64,000 nucleotides of DNA from Vitis vinifera (lineage: Eukaryota; Streptophyta; Magnoliopsida; Vitales; Vitaceae), in assembly GCF_030704535.1 (NCBI RefSeq), contig NC_081815.1, positions 2,247,001 through 2,311,000 of the forward strand. Reading direction: 5' to 3'. The first letter of the stretch is position 1. Every line of letters begins with the position of its first letter. Both the position numbers and the translations under genes were made by a program. Below the pieces are notes generated by a model. That model made no database searches. It was not told the origin of the DNA and was given only the letters and a program-made list of their open reading frames with translations. Positions 60,810-64,000 of the stretch are shown here, piece by piece.

Positions 60810-63800
60810 CATCACTTATATATGCCAGAAGCTGGGTAGTGGCACCTGTTTATTGTCCTTAATTTGTTGGACGTATGCTTTTGTTGGATGTATGCTTATC
60901 GTCAAGCTCTCTTACAGCCAACACCTGTTGAGAATAAGAAAGTAATTTTAAACATTCTCCATCTTAATAAAATAATTTGGTGATCCTGGGCAAGCTACAT
61001 TTTGATGCACAGCTCTTGTTCTGACCCTTTGTATTTGTTGCTGGCAGAGTTTCAGGGTCTTTGACAGATACGGTTTCGTTTCTATGTTTGATGTAATTGT
61101 CAATTTCATTTGTCACTGAAATTTTGCATTTCTTCTCTTTTTTTCCCCGTTTGGTTTTGCCTTTATGTGAATCAGAGTCTCAAGCCTCATTGATTGTTTT
61201 TTTATTTTTTTTCCATCTATTCATTAGCACGTTCCTAAACAACCACATCAAAACTCCCCACATTTTGCTACTGGGTTCAAATTTGTTTCATTCGATGATG
61301 GGCTGCCTGTTATTTCTTCTTATGAATTAATGCCATTCCTCATGCAGTGACCCGAAAGGCAAGTTTGCAGATTTTGACTTGTGCTCATGATTAGATATGA
61401 GAATGTTAGCTAAGTGCGGATGATAACCACTATGATTAGCAGTGGACCAAAGGGAGAAAAAATCTCACTACATTCTCGAAAACTTGGAAAGATACAGTGG
61501 GATATTATGGGCTAGCTGGTCCCGAGGCATTCAACTAACTTACATATCATACCGACATTTGGGAAACATGCCTGAGCTGCAATGATGGTATTCTCAACAT
61601 TTTTCTCAATTGAAGCTCAAAAAATGCATGGTGAATGAATCGAAGGGGACCATCTTTATCAATTCCCTGGGAGTTGACAACCTTATTTGTTCTGATTGAA
61701 AAAGGATGGTGGAGTAAAATAGAAGGAACAGCCAGTATTAGATGAACCTAACATCATCCTTGCCCCCAGGATTAGGGGTCAAACCCAACTCACATCACAA
61801 AACTTGTAACAAATCCCAACTTCCTCTTTTCGCAAACGTTTGAAATGGGCACAACCTTTCCTCTCTATTGACGCCATCTTTCTCCCCTGTTTCTATCTCC
61901 ATTGTCATTGTTTTCCAGAGCTGGGGCTTCTTTAAGTCAAAATTCTTCGCCAACCACTCATTTCATCAGTTACAATCTTGTTGACAAAGAGTAATCTGTC
62001 TGGCGAAAAATATACCGAACATTAATGTTTATAGTCCTTATGATTGGTTCTGAGTGCCTATGGGATTATAAAATTGATGTTTCATTGGGTGCCATCTTCT
62101 TAAAACCCTTTAATTTTGATCACACTATCATTAATGTCTCAAAACTGGTGATACTGCAAAAGGTCACAATAGTAGAAAAAGATGCCAGTAAACATCACAA
62201 GGTAAGCCATATTCGTTAAGTATGAAACAGTCTCCCCTTTTCTTTTTCCGGGGGCATCATGACTTCTTCTGTGGACCCCTGATGTAAAATTGGATAATGG
62301 AACACACTATATTGTCAAAACTTGCTGAGGTATTCCAAACTCTACTGAATTGACCTGTAGCAAATGCCCAAAAATATATGTTGGAACTTGGAAGGAACAA
62401 AATTTGAAGTAAAAGAAGCTCAAAATGCACACATGTTATGAGGGGGAACAGGATGCAGGGGCCCTTTTATGAAGGGGAAAAAGGGTGGTGGGTGTATTAT
62501 TGGTGTTTGTTCCTAGAAATGACAATTGGTTCAGCATGGACCTACCAAAAATTGTTGCTCCATTAATGTGACTTTGTAACCCAATTTTTATGCATGCTGA
62601 TAAAGCTGGGTCGCTTTACTATTAATTAGCAGGAATACGAGGATCATGTGTTGTTCAGCCATGTTTGTGCAGTGTCAAATACCGTATACATGCATCACAC
62701 ATGGAATTTTCAATTCAATATACTAGTGGGGACTCCCAGCAATACTAATATCATGTTCATCAAAACCCACTCTTGTATTGAAATTCACTTCAAAAAGCTC
62801 ATTAATAATTATGAATATAAACCCATAAAGCATCTTTAAAAAACTTGTATATTTTAGAATATTTTTCTTTGCAAAATGGGTAGAAGGATGTCATAAAATA
62901 TTATGTGGGTGCTGCTAAATGTACCCTAGAAAGTGTTGGGACTGGGATATTTGATGTATTTATATATGTATATAGTGGCAGAATATTACTGAGAATTTAG
63001 TATGATGATAAACTGGAAGTATCCCTTTTATGCAATTCAAGAAATTAAAGGAAAAAAACAAATAAAAAAAATGAATACCAGGGTATTATTTGGGGCATAT
63101 GTGGTGAATCAAGAAAAAAATACATGTGGGTTCCATTGCAAGGCAGTCAAGAGTCAACTCATTGGATAATCACAAGAAATTTGATTCCTTGGGACAAAAG
63201 TAGAAATCTGAAATATGATATATTTGTATACATATCCAAGGAAGCCATACAAAATTTAATGGAGATCCAAGTATGAATTTGAGGCTGGGTTGCAATATTT
63301 TGAAATAAAAATGTAGAATATATTCTTGAGAGGGCATGATATTAATTGGATTTAGTGAGTTAAACACAGGGAAGAGAAAAGATAAGAGACAAATGAGGAA
63401 TGATGACCATCTGGTTCTACAAACATATCACTGGACATCCATCATCATTGATTCTTGACCGCCCAAAAGAATGCAATAAACGTGAATGCACACCATCATC
63501 TTAGATCAAGTTGCTTTTGGGGGGGAGTGTGAAGATTTTCATGGTGGGGTCAGATAATGGTGGGGGTGGGTCAAGTCTGATTGAACAGAGGGTGTGGAGT
63601 GAAGCACATTAGACAAACCCCATGAATTGGAAAGACACAAAACCCTAGAACAGCATGTTATGTACATAAATAATACATCCAAAAAGAATGACAATTGTTT
63701 TGTTTTTCTTAGGCTTTTTTTTTAAGATGGGCTAATTTATTGGGTGCTTCTGCTTGAAGTTTTGTAGATTTTTTTTTTTCTATATTTTTTATTTTTGGGT

Positions 63801-63900
63801 ATTGTTTATAGGTGATTTTTATAAGGTCTAATTACAAGGGGAGTGGTGGTGGTCCATCAAGTATACTGCTCATTTGCCTTGCATATCAAGCAACCTCCTG
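60810..63900. other. Intergenic spacer right of MPP-alpha
   Basis: This begins with the gene's 3' untranslated region and continues as AT-rich spacer. The open frames are short and lack family features. I see no transposon domain. Confidence 0.5.
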
Positions 63901-63907
63901 TAACTCA

Positions 63908-63935
63908 TCTCTCTCTTTCTCTCTCTCTCTCTCTC
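63908..63935. repeat. (CT)n microsatellite near a possible gene start
   Basis: A CTCTCT run with a few interruptions. Such Y-patches are common in plant core promoters and 5' leaders. Confidence 0.6.
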
Positions 63936-63965
63936 CTTCTCTGCAACATTCATGGCTTGAGAATC

Positions 63966-64000
63966 ATGATCAGCACTCCAGCTCAAAACCCATGTGAGTT
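63966..64000 (+). CDS. Possible first exon of a gene cut by the window edge
   Basis: After the CT-rich tract, an ATG at 63966 opens M-I-S-T-P-A-Q-N-P and meets GTGAGTT, a good donor, at 63994-64000. Alternatively this is a non-coding leader exon. The product cannot be judged from so few residues. Confidence 0.25.
   Translation, partial: MISTPAQNPCE

Noticed and set aside
61097-61330. Hydrophobic plus-strand frame of 77 codons after MPP-alpha
   Set aside because: It is T-rich spacer sequence translated as Phe and Leu. No gene features are present.

Overview
This is nuclear DNA of a flowering plant. The genes carry many short GT-AG introns, intergenic DNA is AT-rich, and Ty1/copia, Ty3/gypsy and LINE elements sit between and inside genes. 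The protein sequences are dicot-like and closest, from memory, to grapevine (Vitis). That species call is inference. I see no bacterial-type operon, CRISPR array or phage gene.

Layout. (1) 1-19304, plus: the 3' two thirds of a gene for a large glycine-rich, multi-pass membrane protein of unknown function (At5g11700/At4g32920 type). Its introns hold an antisense Copia element (4864-9929), four LINE 3' ends, a SINE-like piece and a short U2 snRNA fragment. (2) 19305-21620: AT-rich spacer with a 42-bp-arm hairpin and a duplicated promoter-proximal repeat. (3) 21621-25073, plus: gamma-glutamyltranspeptidase, vacuolar type. (4) 25387-26831: old solo LTR. (5) 27478-30591, minus: sigma subunit of the AP-4 adaptor. 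(6) 30592-41206: repeat-rich block with a second solo LTR of the same family (32333-33618) and a complete, nearly unmutated chromodomain Gypsy element (34427-40198). (7) 41207-47914, minus: plastid ATP-dependent phosphofructokinase (PFK5 type). (8) 50590-52528, minus: Nudix hydrolase, NUDT8-like, with a GC-AG intron. (9) 53614-54840: a 1.2-kb decayed Copia remnant. (10) 55242-60809, plus: alpha subunit of the mitochondrial processing peptidase. (11) 60810-64000: spacer, possibly ending at the first exon of another gene.

The genes are ordinary, separately transcribed housekeeping loci: glutathione catabolism in the vacuole, post-Golgi vesicle sorting, plastid glycolysis, nucleotide-derivative hydrolysis and mitochondrial presequence cleavage. 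They do not form a pathway cluster. All exon boundaries below were read from splice signals with reading phase checked across every junction. Each of the four complete genes with short exons closes to a protein of the family's usual length.

I found no undescribed biological system. The most informative observations concern mobile DNA: a Gypsy copy whose two 542-bp LTRs differ at one base and whose polyprotein frame is open; a Copia copy whose single reading frame is broken only by seven transition-type stop codons; and a U2 5'-end fragment flanked by a 22-bp direct repeat, as expected for LINE-mediated retroposition.
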